Positions 53,760 to 61,942 of a DNA stretch of 64,000 nt are shown here, one piece after another. The notes under the pieces are model-generated. The model saw nothing but the letters and a program-made list of their open reading frames with translations, searched no databases and had not been told where the DNA came from. The DNA comes from Paenibacillus sp. 32352 (lineage in GTDB: Bacteria > Bacillota > Bacilli > Paenibacillales > NBRC-103111): assembly GCF_002042965.1 (NCBI RefSeq), contig NZ_MZNT01000001.1, positions 558,001 through 622,000 on the forward strand, written 5' to 3'. A program made the position numbers and the translations under genes. The first letter of the stretch is position 1; every line of letters starts with the position of its first letter.

Positions 53760-55196
53760 ATGAAAGCAAAAGACCATGATGAGCAGCTGCGCCAGTTTTT
53801 TCAGCATCATCCGTTGGAAAATCCGGCGTATCTGAAACAATATGTTCGCGAGCATCCGAACAATAAAATGGCCTGGTACCTGCTCGGACGGGAATATGAC
53901 GCACAGGGCAAGCGCGGAAAGGCGCTGTACTGCTACACGCAAGCAGGCGAGATCTATGAAGCGTTCGAGAACCAAACGATCGCTGTATCGCCTGAATCGG
54001 AGCAGTCCTTGCGCCAATGGGAGCAGCAAAGCAGAAGGAAGAAGCTGCAGCGGAGGCTTCGTTGGGCGGCATTGAGTGTCTTCATGGTGCTGGGAGTTTT
54101 ATTGGCGCCTGAGCTGCGCCAGAATAAGGACGGAGAACGAGCAGCCCTGCCTGCCGGGATGACCCGGGAGCAGGTTCAGGAGACCAAGGTTTATTACGTT
54201 ACCGGAGCCAAAAGCAAGGAAAATACCGCCGCGGCGCTGCAGGAAATGCTTCTCAAGGAACGGGTGAACCGCTACGCGATTTTGGCGTATGGCAAATCGA
54301 CCGAGGACGGGAAATGGATTTCCTGGACCAAATCGCCTCCGATTCTTCTTTCTGTCGAGGGGAAAGAGGATGCAGCGTTGCAGCAGATCCAGTATCATGA
54401 CGCAGAGAGCTGCAGCTGCCAGCCGACAGATGCAAGCAAACCGAAGGCAATTTTCGCGGCTTGGGCGGAACAGCGTGAACAGGAGCTGATCCTGAGGTCT
54501 GCGTTGGCTTCATACAAGCAGAGAACCGGCAAACCCCCGGAAAGCTTGAAGGATTTAAGCCAGCCTTATCCTAATAATGTGCTGCCGGGGGTAACCCCTT
54601 TTATGGAGCAGCTGTTTGAGCAGGGGAACCCATCGGGGGGCGGAGAGCTTCCCGCAGGCGAGTCCGGCGGAGGAGAAGCTGGCGGCGCAGCATCTCAGCC
54701 AGCCGAACCTAACGGTTCCTCCATCGGCACCGGCGGCCTGGTGAAGCCTTTAACCGAGCCGCTTCGCATCGTGGTGGATAAGAGCACGCATCGGCTGGCT
54801 CTTGTAAGCGGCCAGATCATTGTCAGAAGCTATCCGGTAGGCTTAGGCGCGGACCGTACGCCGGAAGGCACATTCGAAATATCAGAGAAGGTCCGCAATC
54901 CGAACGGGAAGTCCAACGGTGAATTCGGAAGCCGGGGCATGACGTTATCCGATACTCAATATGCCATACATGGAACGAACAAGCCGTCGAGCATCGAAAA
55001 GGATCAGTCGCTTGGCTGCATCAGAATGCTGAAGGAGGATGTCGAGGAGCTGTTCGATATGGTTCCTCTCGGGACACCGGTGACCATCGGCAAGGGTCTG
55101 CTTCCTACCGAGATCAAGCGGGGGGCCCCGGTTCTCCAGCTGCCGGCACAGACGGAAGAGACGAACCCCGGCAAAGTGTATAAATGGTTAAATTAA
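53760..55196 (+). CDS. Membrane-anchored L,D-transpeptidase (YkuD) with N-terminal TPR-like domain
   Basis: A 478-residue protein: a cytoplasmic tetratricopeptide-like segment (residues 1-75; AWYLLGREYDAQGKRGKALYCYTQAGEIYEAF), one membrane helix (about 98-118), a variable extracellular region with a Gly-rich linker (about 285-325) and a YkuD domain (about 335-445). The catalytic motif is IHGTNKPSSIEKDQSLGCIRM with the nucleophile near residue 420; Glu replaces the Gly usual after PxSI. It makes 3-3 crosslinks in peptidoglycan. AGAAGGGG precedes the ATG at 53760. The cytoplasmic TPR part is unusual for this enzyme class. Confidence 0.85.
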   Translation: MKAKDHDEQLRQFFQHHPLENPAYLKQYVREHPNNKMAWYLLGREYDAQGKRGKALYCYTQAGEIYEAFENQTIAVSPESEQSLRQWEQQSRRKKLQRRLRWAALSVFMVLGVLLAPELRQNKDGERAALPAGMTREQVQETKVYYVTGAKSKENTAAALQEMLLKERVNRYAILAYGKSTEDGKWISWTKSPPILLSVEGKEDAALQQIQYHDAESCSCQPTDASKPKAIFAAWAEQREQELILRSALASYKQRTGKPPESLKDLSQPYPNNVLPGVTPFMEQLFEQGNPSGGGELPAGESGGGEAGGAASQPAEPNGSSIGTGGLVKPLTEPLRIVVDKSTHRLALVSGQIIVRSYPVGLGADRTPEGTFEISEKVRNPNGKSNGEFGSRGMTLSDTQYAIHGTNKPSSIEKDQSLGCIRMLKEDVEELFDMVPLGTPVTIGKGLLPTEIKRGAPVLQLPAQTEETNPGKVYKWLN

Positions 55197-55248
55197 AGAG
55201 GAGCTGTCCCTTCGTCTTAAGGTTGGAAGGGAGGCTCCTTTGTTTTTT
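55195..55248 (+). terminator. Rho-independent terminator after the L,D-transpeptidase gene
   Basis: AAAGAGGAGC and GCTCCTTT, with inner TCCCTT/AAGGGA, form a hairpin followed by GTTTTTTT. Confidence 0.82.
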
Positions 55249-55263
55249 TCTTCATTTAAGCGC

Positions 55264-55401
55264 TTACTTGTTGAAAATAAAGAGCAAGATCATGATGACA
55301 ACAATGGCCGCAAATACAGAGCTCGTCCAAATGATAAGCTTCTTGTTGACCGTTTCTTTCGGTTTACGCTGCTGCAAGTACGTAGGTTTTTTTCGATTCA
55401 T
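55264..55401 (-). CDS. Small membrane protein, 45 aa
   Basis: Starts with ATG at 55401. The product is a basic cytoplasmic N-terminus (NRKKPTYLQQRKPKETVNKK) and one C-terminal membrane helix (LIIWTSSVFAAIVVIMILLFIF). The composition and length suggest a genuine tail-anchored small protein, although its ribosome binding site (AGGG) is weak. No family recognised. It lies head-on to the transpeptidase gene and divergent from pyrD. Confidence 0.65.
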   Translation of the reverse strand: MNRKKPTYLQQRKPKETVNKKLIIWTSSVFAAIVVIMILLFIFNK

Positions 55402-55565
55402 AGGAATTCGCCCTGCCTTTTTCCATAGTTTAAGCATATTTTAACATAATGTCCCCCCTAAACAATATCATTTTGAATAGCCGGTCCTCTTTATTTTTCA
55501 CGCATAAAACGATAAACTGTTCAAGTAGAGCTACTTACAGAGAACGGTTAGGGGAGAACGATTGC

Positions 55566-56666
55566 ATGCTTTATAAGAAAATAGCAAAACCGGTGCTGTT
55601 TCGGATGGATCCGGAAAAGGCGCACCATTTGATCATAGACGGGCTACATACGGTAGGAAAGCTGCCGGGGGGCAAAGCTCTGCTGAAAGGGATGTACGGC
55701 GTTCCCGAATATGCGGAGCTGGCAACGACACTTTGGGGTCTTCGCTTCGCCAATCCGGTCGGGTTGGCGGCAGGCTTGGATAAGAACGCCAAGGCGGTCC
55801 CCGGCTTTTCTAACATTGGCTTCGGATTTATGGAGGTCGGCACGGTAACGCCAAAGCCGCAGCCGGGCAACGAGCTGCCGCGCTTGTTCCGATTGCCTGA
55901 GGATCATGCCTTGATTAACCGGATGGGATTTAATAATGTCGGGATTGATGCGATGGCGGGGCATCTGCGGGAAGCAGGCAACAGAAGCATTCCTGTAGCT
56001 GTCAATATCGGTAAAAATAAAATAACCCCGAACGAGCAGGCCGAAGAGGATTACCGCTTATGTATTCGTGGGCTGTACGCTTACGGCGATTTTTTTGTCG
56101 TGAACATCAGCTCGCCGAACACACCGGATTTGCGAAATTTGCAGCATGGGGATGATTTGTCCCGATTATTGGCTGCAGTGAAGGATGAAATGCATCAGCA
56201 GCATCAAAAGCACGGAGGTCCCGAGAAGCCTGTACTGGTGAAAATAGCGCCGGATCTGGAGCAAGAGGAGATCGGGTACATGGTTGCAACGATAGTGAAC
56301 AGCGGGGTTTCCGGTATCATTGCCTCCAATACGACCATATCCCGGGCGGGATTGACCGATAAGCATAAAGGTGAAACAGGCGGATTGAGCGGAAGACCGT
56401 TGACGGAGCGTTCAACGAAGCTCATTCATACGATTTACGCGGCTACGGAAGGCAAGCTTCCGATTATTGGCTCCGGCGGTATTTTTACCGCAGAAGACGC
56501 CTATGCCAAAATATGTGCAGGGGCAAGCCTGGTAGAGGTCTACACGGGAATGATTTATGAAGGGCCGGGGTTGATCAGACAATTGAACGAAGGACTTCGG
56601 TCACTGCTGCGCAAAGACGGCTTCAAGCATATCTCCGAAGCGGTTGGATCGGCCCATAGACGTTAG
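55566..56666 (+). CDS. pyrD: Dihydroorotate dehydrogenase, quinone-dependent (class 2)
   Basis: Oxidises dihydroorotate to orotate in pyrimidine synthesis, passing electrons to quinone at the membrane. The 366-residue length and N-terminal helical extension (KPVLFRMDPEKAHHLIIDG) mark class 2. NPVGLAAGLDKNA, FMEVGTVTPKPQPGN, NISSPNTPDLRNLQ (catalytic Ser type) and GGIFTAEDAYAKICAGASLV are present. B. subtilis instead uses the class 1B PyrD/PyrK. ATG at 55566 follows GGGGAGA. It sits 27 bases before the alarmone synthetase gene. Confidence 0.95.
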   Translation: MLYKKIAKPVLFRMDPEKAHHLIIDGLHTVGKLPGGKALLKGMYGVPEYAELATTLWGLRFANPVGLAAGLDKNAKAVPGFSNIGFGFMEVGTVTPKPQPGNELPRLFRLPEDHALINRMGFNNVGIDAMAGHLREAGNRSIPVAVNIGKNKITPNEQAEEDYRLCIRGLYAYGDFFVVNISSPNTPDLRNLQHGDDLSRLLAAVKDEMHQQHQKHGGPEKPVLVKIAPDLEQEEIGYMVATIVNSGVSGIIASNTTISRAGLTDKHKGETGGLSGRPLTERSTKLIHTIYAATEGKLPIIGSGGIFTAEDAYAKICAGASLVEVYTGMIYEGPGLIRQLNEGLRSLLRKDGFKHISEAVGSAHRR

Positions 56667-56693
56667 CAGGTTAGCAGGAATGGAGGAACACGG

Positions 56694-57497
56694 ATGGACG
56701 GACGAGACTGGAAAAAATTTTTATTGCCTTACGAGCAAACGGTAGAGGAAATGAAGGTTAAGTTCAAGACGCTTCGCACCGAATTGAAGGCTCGCGAAGA
56801 GTATTCTCCAATAGAGTTTGTAACAGGACGTGTCAAGAAGATTTCGAGCATTTTGGAAAAAGCCAAACGATTGAATGTTCCTATGGAGCAGTTGGAGACG
56901 GGGATTGAGGATATAGCGGGCATACGCATCATGTGCCAGTTTGTAGAGGATATCGAACGGCTTGCCGAACTGATCCGCGAGCGCGAGGATATGACGCTAG
57001 TCTACGAGAAGGATTATATTCGCAATAAAAAGCCTAGCGGTTACCGAAGCTATCATATGATCGTAGAGTATCCTGTGCAGACAGCGCTCGGAATGAAGCG
57101 GGTGCTGGCTGAAATCCAAATTCGGACTCTTGCCATGAATTTTTGGGCTACCATCGAGCATTCGTTAAATTATAAATACCGGGAAAGCTTGCCTGAGGAC
57201 GTTATCAAGCGGTTAAGCAAGGCCGCTGAAGCGGCCTATCAGCTGGACGAAGAAATGAGCAGCATCCGCGAGGAAATCGTAGAATCGCAGCAAATGTTTG
57301 AGGATAAATCCAATATTGTAACGAGAGTGCTGAACGGCATTCAGGAGCTCTATTTTTACCGTCGAGTGCGTGAGGCTGCTCAATTTCAGCTGAGGTTTAA
57401 TGAAAATTGGGAAATCGAGGACATGTGGTATTTCAAAGAGCTGCTAAGTGAAATCGATGAGGCGATTGGACGGGCGAAAAAAGGGCACCAGGAATAA
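56694..57497 (+). CDS. sasB: Small alarmone synthetase, RelQ/SasB (YjbM) type
   Basis: Makes (p)ppGpp from ATP and GDP or GTP. Synthetase motifs: RVKKISSILEKAKR, IEDIAGIRIMCQFVEDI, SGYRSYHMIVEYP and IQIRTLAMNFWATIEHSLNYKY. There is no hydrolase or TGS domain. The N-terminal 210 residues match YjbM of B. subtilis (211 residues); another 55 residues follow with FYRRVREAAQFQLRFN. GGAGGAACACGG precedes the ATG. Translationally close to both pyrD and the DUF309 gene. Confidence 0.93.
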   Translation: MDGRDWKKFLLPYEQTVEEMKVKFKTLRTELKAREEYSPIEFVTGRVKKISSILEKAKRLNVPMEQLETGIEDIAGIRIMCQFVEDIERLAELIREREDMTLVYEKDYIRNKKPSGYRSYHMIVEYPVQTALGMKRVLAEIQIRTLAMNFWATIEHSLNYKYRESLPEDVIKRLSKAAEAAYQLDEEMSSIREEIVESQQMFEDKSNIVTRVLNGIQELYFYRRVREAAQFQLRFNENWEIEDMWYFKELLSEIDEAIGRAKKGHQE

Positions 57498-57509
57498 CGG
57501 AGGTGCAGG

Positions 57510-57938
57510 ATGCAGGCTTCGTATGATAGGCTGTATGTGGAGTTTATCTATTACTTTAATAGGACACGGGATTATTTCGAATGCCATGAAGTGATGGAGG
57601 AGCTTTGGATGGAGGAAGGCCGGGCTCCTTTGTATCAAGGGCTCTTGCAGGTCGCAGTTGGTCTCTATCATCACCGCAACGGCAATCTGAGCGGTGCTGT
57701 CAAGCTCTTTACGGCGGCTTTGGAGAAGCTGGAGCCGCGGCAGGCAGAGGGGCCTGGCATAGACCTGCCAAAGCTGGTAGCGGACAGCAAGCTCTATTTG
57801 CATCGTTTGGAACGGATAGAGGAGGAGCCCTTCCTATTTTATGATTTGGATATTCATATCTCCGATCCGGTACTGAACCGCCTTGTGGAAGAGCTGTGCG
57901 AGAACCCGCCGAAACCTCATGAAGACGGACATGAATAG
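57510..57938 (+). CDS. DUF309 family protein
   Basis: A 142-residue all-helical protein. The DUF309 signature DYFECHEVMEELWMEE followed by LYQGLLQVAVGLYHHRNGN is present. Family function unknown; the His and Glu residues suggest metal binding. It follows sasB by 12 bases and shares the GGAGGTGCAGG site, so these form one unit with pyrD. Confidence 0.88.
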   Translation: MQASYDRLYVEFIYYFNRTRDYFECHEVMEELWMEEGRAPLYQGLLQVAVGLYHHRNGNLSGAVKLFTAALEKLEPRQAEGPGIDLPKLVADSKLYLHRLERIEEEPFLFYDLDIHISDPVLNRLVEELCENPPKPHEDGHE

Positions 57939-57943
57939 GGATC

Positions 57944-57979
57944 AAGACCGTTGTAGCCCGGAGCTATAGCGGTCTTTTT
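57944..57979 (+). terminator. Rho-independent terminator after the DUF309 gene
   Basis: AAGACCG and CGGTCTT, with inner TAGC/GCTA, form a stem followed by T5. Confidence 0.8.
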
Positions 57980-58040
57980 GCGTTCATATAGGTACATGAT
58001 AGATTCGGCAGCAATACGTAAACTAGAGGGCGGCTTCATT

Positions 58041-58098
58041 TGTCTTAGAATAAGACATAAATAGATGAGTTACAGACATTAAAATGTAAGCGTTTCCG
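58041..58098 (+). promoter_or_regulatory. Dyad and cre-like element before the solute-binding protein gene
   Basis: TGTCTTA and TAAGACA (58041-58057) form a perfect dyad with a GAA centre. TGTAAGCGTTTCC at 58085 is close to the CcpA cre consensus TGNAANCGNTNNCA except at its last positions. Both lie upstream of a possible -10 TATAAA at 58100. Confidence 0.45.
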
Positions 58099-58155
58099 TT
58101 ATAAAATAAAAGCGATGCATTTGAAAAAGTAAAGTAACTAAAGGGGGATACAAAA

Positions 58156-59481
58156 ATGAAAAAGCTGTCCGTAGTCTCGCTCGCACTTTGCTTTACCGTA
58201 TCGCTGGTTGGCTGTAACGGAACGGAGAAGCCCGCTGCGCCAACAGCCCAAGAAAAGCCTTCTGACACCATTCCCGAGCTCAGTAAGGACAAGGTCACAG
58301 TAAAAATAATGGCAAGCGGAGGAATGCTCTCCGATGATGAGGTAAAGAAATATATAGCCGATCCGGTTGCCAAGAAGTATCCCCAAATTACGATCGAAAG
58401 GATCAACGCCTCTGCGTCTAAGCTGCCTGAGCTGATATCGGCTGGAGAAATTCCCGACATTGTCGCTAACTATCCGGGGCCAATGGGCAGCAATCTGGCG
58501 GAATATAAGCTTTTATTCAATATGGAGCCGTTGATTAAAAAATACAGATTCGACACGAGCCGATTTTCGCCTGAAGCACTGGAAACGCTGAAAATTGCCG
58601 GAGGTCAGGATTATTTGGCCGGACTGCCCGCCTATACGAACTCCTTCGCGCTGTTTTATAACAAAGATATATTCGATAAGTTCGCCATTCCTTATCCCAA
58701 GGAGGGGATGTATTGGGATGAGGTTGCAGAGCTTGCCAAGAAGCTGACAAGGACGGATAACGGCGTTGCTTACCGGGGAATTTTTCCAGACGGCATCGGC
58801 CGCATTCAGCAGCAGCTGTCCATTCCCTTCGCCGATTTTAACTCGAACAAATCGCTTCTTATGAGCGATCAATGGAAAGAGGCCTTCCAGCTGTGGGGCG
58901 CTCAATTCAAAATTCCCGGCTTAACCGAAGGCGATTTCAAGGTGCCGAACGCGGGTAAAAATCAAACGGCCTTCGTGAACGGCACTTTGGCGATGATTGC
59001 CAGTCACAGCAACCTGCTGAACACGCTAAAAACCGCTCCTCAGATCAACTGGGACATGGTGACGTATCCGCAGCACCGCAAGGCGCCAGGGATCGGGCAG
59101 CGGCTCGACTCCCCGATCTTGTCCATTACAGAGCAAAGTAAAGTGAAGGATGCGGCCTTCCTTGTGCTGGACACCATTTTGTCCGATGAGGTTCAAGCCG
59201 AGATGATGCGTGGAGGCCGGATGACCGTTCTGAAGGACGAGAAGCTGAAATCCGAATTTGGCAAAGGCTTGAGGGAATTCGAGGGCAAGAATTTGGCCGC
59301 GATGACCAAGCTGAAGTTCGCGGTAATGACACCGTTTAAATATTTGCCGGATGGAGATGTCGATAAAATTTTAACGAAAGCATTCAATGCATATATCGTG
59401 GATGAGACCGACTTGAATACCGCTCTTCGTACTGCGGATGAGGAAATGAACAAGCTGATTCAGGACAAATTGCGTAAATAA
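58156..59481 (+). CDS. Extracellular solute-binding lipoprotein, family 1
   Basis: A 441-residue ABC transporter substrate-binding protein. Lipoprotein signal KKLSVVSLALCFTVSLVGC with Cys20. The mature fold is the two-lobe sugar-binding type (DKVTVKIMASGG, YPQITIERIN, FALFYNKDIFDKFAIPYP). No permease or ATPase gene is nearby, so it is an orphan that probably shares a transporter elsewhere. GGGGG precedes the ATG. Possible CcpA control by the cre-like site upstream. Confidence 0.9.
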   Translation: MKKLSVVSLALCFTVSLVGCNGTEKPAAPTAQEKPSDTIPELSKDKVTVKIMASGGMLSDDEVKKYIADPVAKKYPQITIERINASASKLPELISAGEIPDIVANYPGPMGSNLAEYKLLFNMEPLIKKYRFDTSRFSPEALETLKIAGGQDYLAGLPAYTNSFALFYNKDIFDKFAIPYPKEGMYWDEVAELAKKLTRTDNGVAYRGIFPDGIGRIQQQLSIPFADFNSNKSLLMSDQWKEAFQLWGAQFKIPGLTEGDFKVPNAGKNQTAFVNGTLAMIASHSNLLNTLKTAPQINWDMVTYPQHRKAPGIGQRLDSPILSITEQSKVKDAAFLVLDTILSDEVQAEMMRGGRMTVLKDEKLKSEFGKGLREFEGKNLAAMTKLKFAVMTPFKYLPDGDVDKILTKAFNAYIVDETDLNTALRTADEEMNKLIQDKLRK

Positions 59482-59494
59482 GCTGTGCACAAAG

Positions 59495-59558
59495 AAAGGA
59501 TTGCTTTTCATGCTCTGTCTTCTCATCGAAGAAGGGGCATGGGAAGCAATCCTTTTGT
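59495..59558 (+). terminator. Bidirectional terminator after the solute-binding protein gene
   Basis: AAAGGATTGCTT pairs with AAGCAATCCTTT, with inner CATGC/GCATG, between convergent genes. Confidence 0.8.
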
Positions 59559-59583
59559 TATAGCTGAGGGTAGTTTAACCGTG

Positions 59584-60096
59584 TTACTGGGAGCTTTTAT
59601 ATTTTTGCAAAAACTGCTTAAAGGTATCGGCGGTATGTCCCTGCTCCCCGGCAGCGGCGATCCCGCCTTCGATCCGCTCCACTTCCTTACCGCCTTTGTA
59701 GTAAATCAGCGTAGGAGTGTACTTAATATTATATTTACTCCAGCCGTCCTTGAACTCCTCCAAATTGAACTGCTTCACGTCGAGGTTCAACTCTTTGGTC
59801 ATCGGATATAGGATTGGCGTGGTGCGTTTACAGTGAGGACACGTCGATGCGAAATAATAAAGGAAAAAATCCTCTTTATTGCTTAATTTCTTATCCAGCT
59901 CCGCAGGCATAATCAGATTCTGATAGTTCGGGTCGTTCAGCAGCTTGACGGTTTCGGGATTCAGCTTCTCCGGTGCTACGCCGTAGGGGTTATTGGCGTA
60001 TTGGCTGTTCTTGGCTTTATCCGATTGTTGATTAATCACGTAAATGGCTGCGAACAAGACAACGATAATGGACAAATAAATAGCGAGCTTTTTCAT
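59584..60096 (-). CDS. Membrane-anchored thioredoxin-fold protein (CPHC)
   Basis: A 170-residue protein with an N-terminal anchor (KKLAIYLSIIVVLFAAIYVI) and an extracytoplasmic thioredoxin fold with active site FASTCPHCKR (C86 and C89). CPHC is typical of DsbA/BdbD-like oxidising proteins, though the fold around it looks thioredoxin-like (YTPTLIYYKGG cis-Pro loop). GAGGGA precedes the ATG at 60096. No partner oxidase gene is adjacent. Confidence 0.85.
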   Translation of the reverse strand: MKKLAIYLSIIVVLFAAIYVINQQSDKAKNSQYANNPYGVAPEKLNPETVKLLNDPNYQNLIMPAELDKKLSNKEDFFLYYFASTCPHCKRTTPILYPMTKELNLDVKQFNLEEFKDGWSKYNIKYTPTLIYYKGGKEVERIEGGIAAAGEQGHTADTFKQFLQKYKSSQ

Positions 60097-60280
60097 ACAT
60101 TCCCTCTTTCCGGAAAAAATAGCATGTTTCAAACCTATTCATTCGCCGGAGTGGGCCGGATTTCCTGTTATATTGCCGAGCGATTATTGAAGGAATTTCG
60201 ACAAAAGCGTGGAATAATTCAATAAGCATTTTCGTTCTGCCTTTATGACTATACAACGAATAGACTGCGGGGAATTTGAC

Positions 60281-61912
60281 TTGCGTAAACAACGGATTTC
60301 CATCCATCCTTATCTATGGCTTCTCTTGGGTCTTCTAGTACTGAGCGGCCTGTTTTATTCGGTGTATTTCGTCTTTATACCCAAATCACAGCATGCTTCA
60401 CAGGTCAATGCCGCAGAAACTACCAAGGACCGGGCTAAAGTATTTACGTCCGCCGCTCCTTATCGTGTGTTGGAGGACTACAAGCTCAAGAATGCAGACT
60501 TGCCGATATATGATTTCGGTAAGCTTCAAATAACCAAATCAAAAATTAGCCGGGGGATGGCACTCAACGTCAAGAAGGGTCACGTCTTAAAGCAATATAC
60601 AACCCCGGACGGGAATGGAATGCTGTATTTTATCCAGAGGGAGCAGAAGCTGGAGAACCAGGCGTGGACACAGGTGGACATGGCAGCCATGGAGCCTCAA
60701 GCTGACCAGCCCGTTCAAGAGACGATTGCTTATACCTTCGGTCCCATGACGGAGCCGTTCACGCAATCCACACAGCTGTGCGGTTTTCTGTCGGATCATG
60801 AATTTTTGTATACGACTGTCCTGAATGACGAACAGCAATGGGTTTATCAGGTCAACAAAATGAACCTGGCCTCCAAAACCATTACCCCCGTGCTGGAGCT
60901 GTTCCGATATGAAGAGCTGCCCAGCAATGCAGGGAAGGCTTTGCCTGTTATATATTCCGCCGTCTTGACTCCGGATATGAAGCATTTGTTTGTTCGAGAC
61001 AGCATCAACGGCATTACCCATTATGATTTGCAAACAGGGGCGAGGAAGTGGATCGTCAGCGGCTCTAATGAAATTCATCCCGGCGAGCATTTTGAAATCA
61101 TCGGGAACAGCGGCATAGCTATCTATGGCGCTAACCGCTATCAGAGCGATGTGTCTTGGATCGATATGAACGACGGCTCGATACGCCAGCCTTTTAGTTC
61201 AGAGCAGGGGTTCGTTGATCCGGGAACGGATGCAAAAGGCAAGGTTATGTATTATAATTTTACTTATGACCGAAGCGACAGCAACGTTTTGAAGGGTGAC
61301 AATCAGACGCTGCTCTTGTCCTATGGAGTTCAGCTTGTTGATTTTAAGGGGAATATGTTAAAACGATTCGCGCTTCCAAAGGATTCGAAGGACAGGCTGG
61401 AATTCGGCGGGTACAGCGAAAGCAAAAAGGCGGTTCTGCTGCATCAGTATACGATAGGAACGAACAGCAAAGGGGCAGCCTATAAAAAAACGGTTCGCTG
61501 GCTGATCGGGGATATGGCCACAGGCACGATGACGGAGCTGAAAAAGGTGGATGTGCCGGACAGCTGGGATAAAAACGATATCGTATTCGGTAAAATATGC
61601 ATAGAGCCTTATTCTCCTGCAGCCGAAGCGCAGGTTTTTGTCAATGTTGCGGATAACAGCTATTATATGAGCCGCTGGAAAACAAAGCAGGTTGCGCTGC
61701 ATCAGGATGAGGATGTCGTTATGTTCGCGGACGTGGTCAGCAAAAGAGTGTTCTCGAGCTCTTTCACGCGGCCGGATCTCCTGGTTGCAGCCTTCAGCTA
61801 TAAGAAATATAATTGGGACAATCAAGATTTCGGCTGGATGAACGGACGCTGGATGGCTCGTTATCAGAACCAGCCGGATGGAGATAAAATTTTCTTTTTT
61901 CAAATTAATTAG
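60281..61912 (+). CDS. Unknown membrane-anchored, beta-propeller-like secreted protein
   Basis: A 543-residue protein with one N-terminal helix (LWLLLGLLVLSGLFYSVYFV) and a large extracytoplasmic part rich in beta strands and Trp/Tyr/Gly, with repeats like YDLQTGARKW and WIDMNDGSI suggestive of a beta-propeller. Two isolated Cys, no enzyme motif. TTG at 60281 with GGGGA seven bases upstream is preferred; an ATG at 60245 has no site. I do not recognise the family. It is divergent from the thioredoxin-like gene across about 180 bases. Confidence 0.75.
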   Translation: MRKQRISIHPYLWLLLGLLVLSGLFYSVYFVFIPKSQHASQVNAAETTKDRAKVFTSAAPYRVLEDYKLKNADLPIYDFGKLQITKSKISRGMALNVKKGHVLKQYTTPDGNGMLYFIQREQKLENQAWTQVDMAAMEPQADQPVQETIAYTFGPMTEPFTQSTQLCGFLSDHEFLYTTVLNDEQQWVYQVNKMNLASKTITPVLELFRYEELPSNAGKALPVIYSAVLTPDMKHLFVRDSINGITHYDLQTGARKWIVSGSNEIHPGEHFEIIGNSGIAIYGANRYQSDVSWIDMNDGSIRQPFSSEQGFVDPGTDAKGKVMYYNFTYDRSDSNVLKGDNQTLLLSYGVQLVDFKGNMLKRFALPKDSKDRLEFGGYSESKKAVLLHQYTIGTNSKGAAYKKTVRWLIGDMATGTMTELKKVDVPDSWDKNDIVFGKICIEPYSPAAEAQVFVNVADNSYYMSRWKTKQVALHQDEDVVMFADVVSKRVFSSSFTRPDLLVAAFSYKKYNWDNQDFGWMNGRWMARYQNQPDGDKIFFFQIN

Positions 61913-61942
61913 TGCATAGTTGCGGAAAGTTGGACAACAGGT

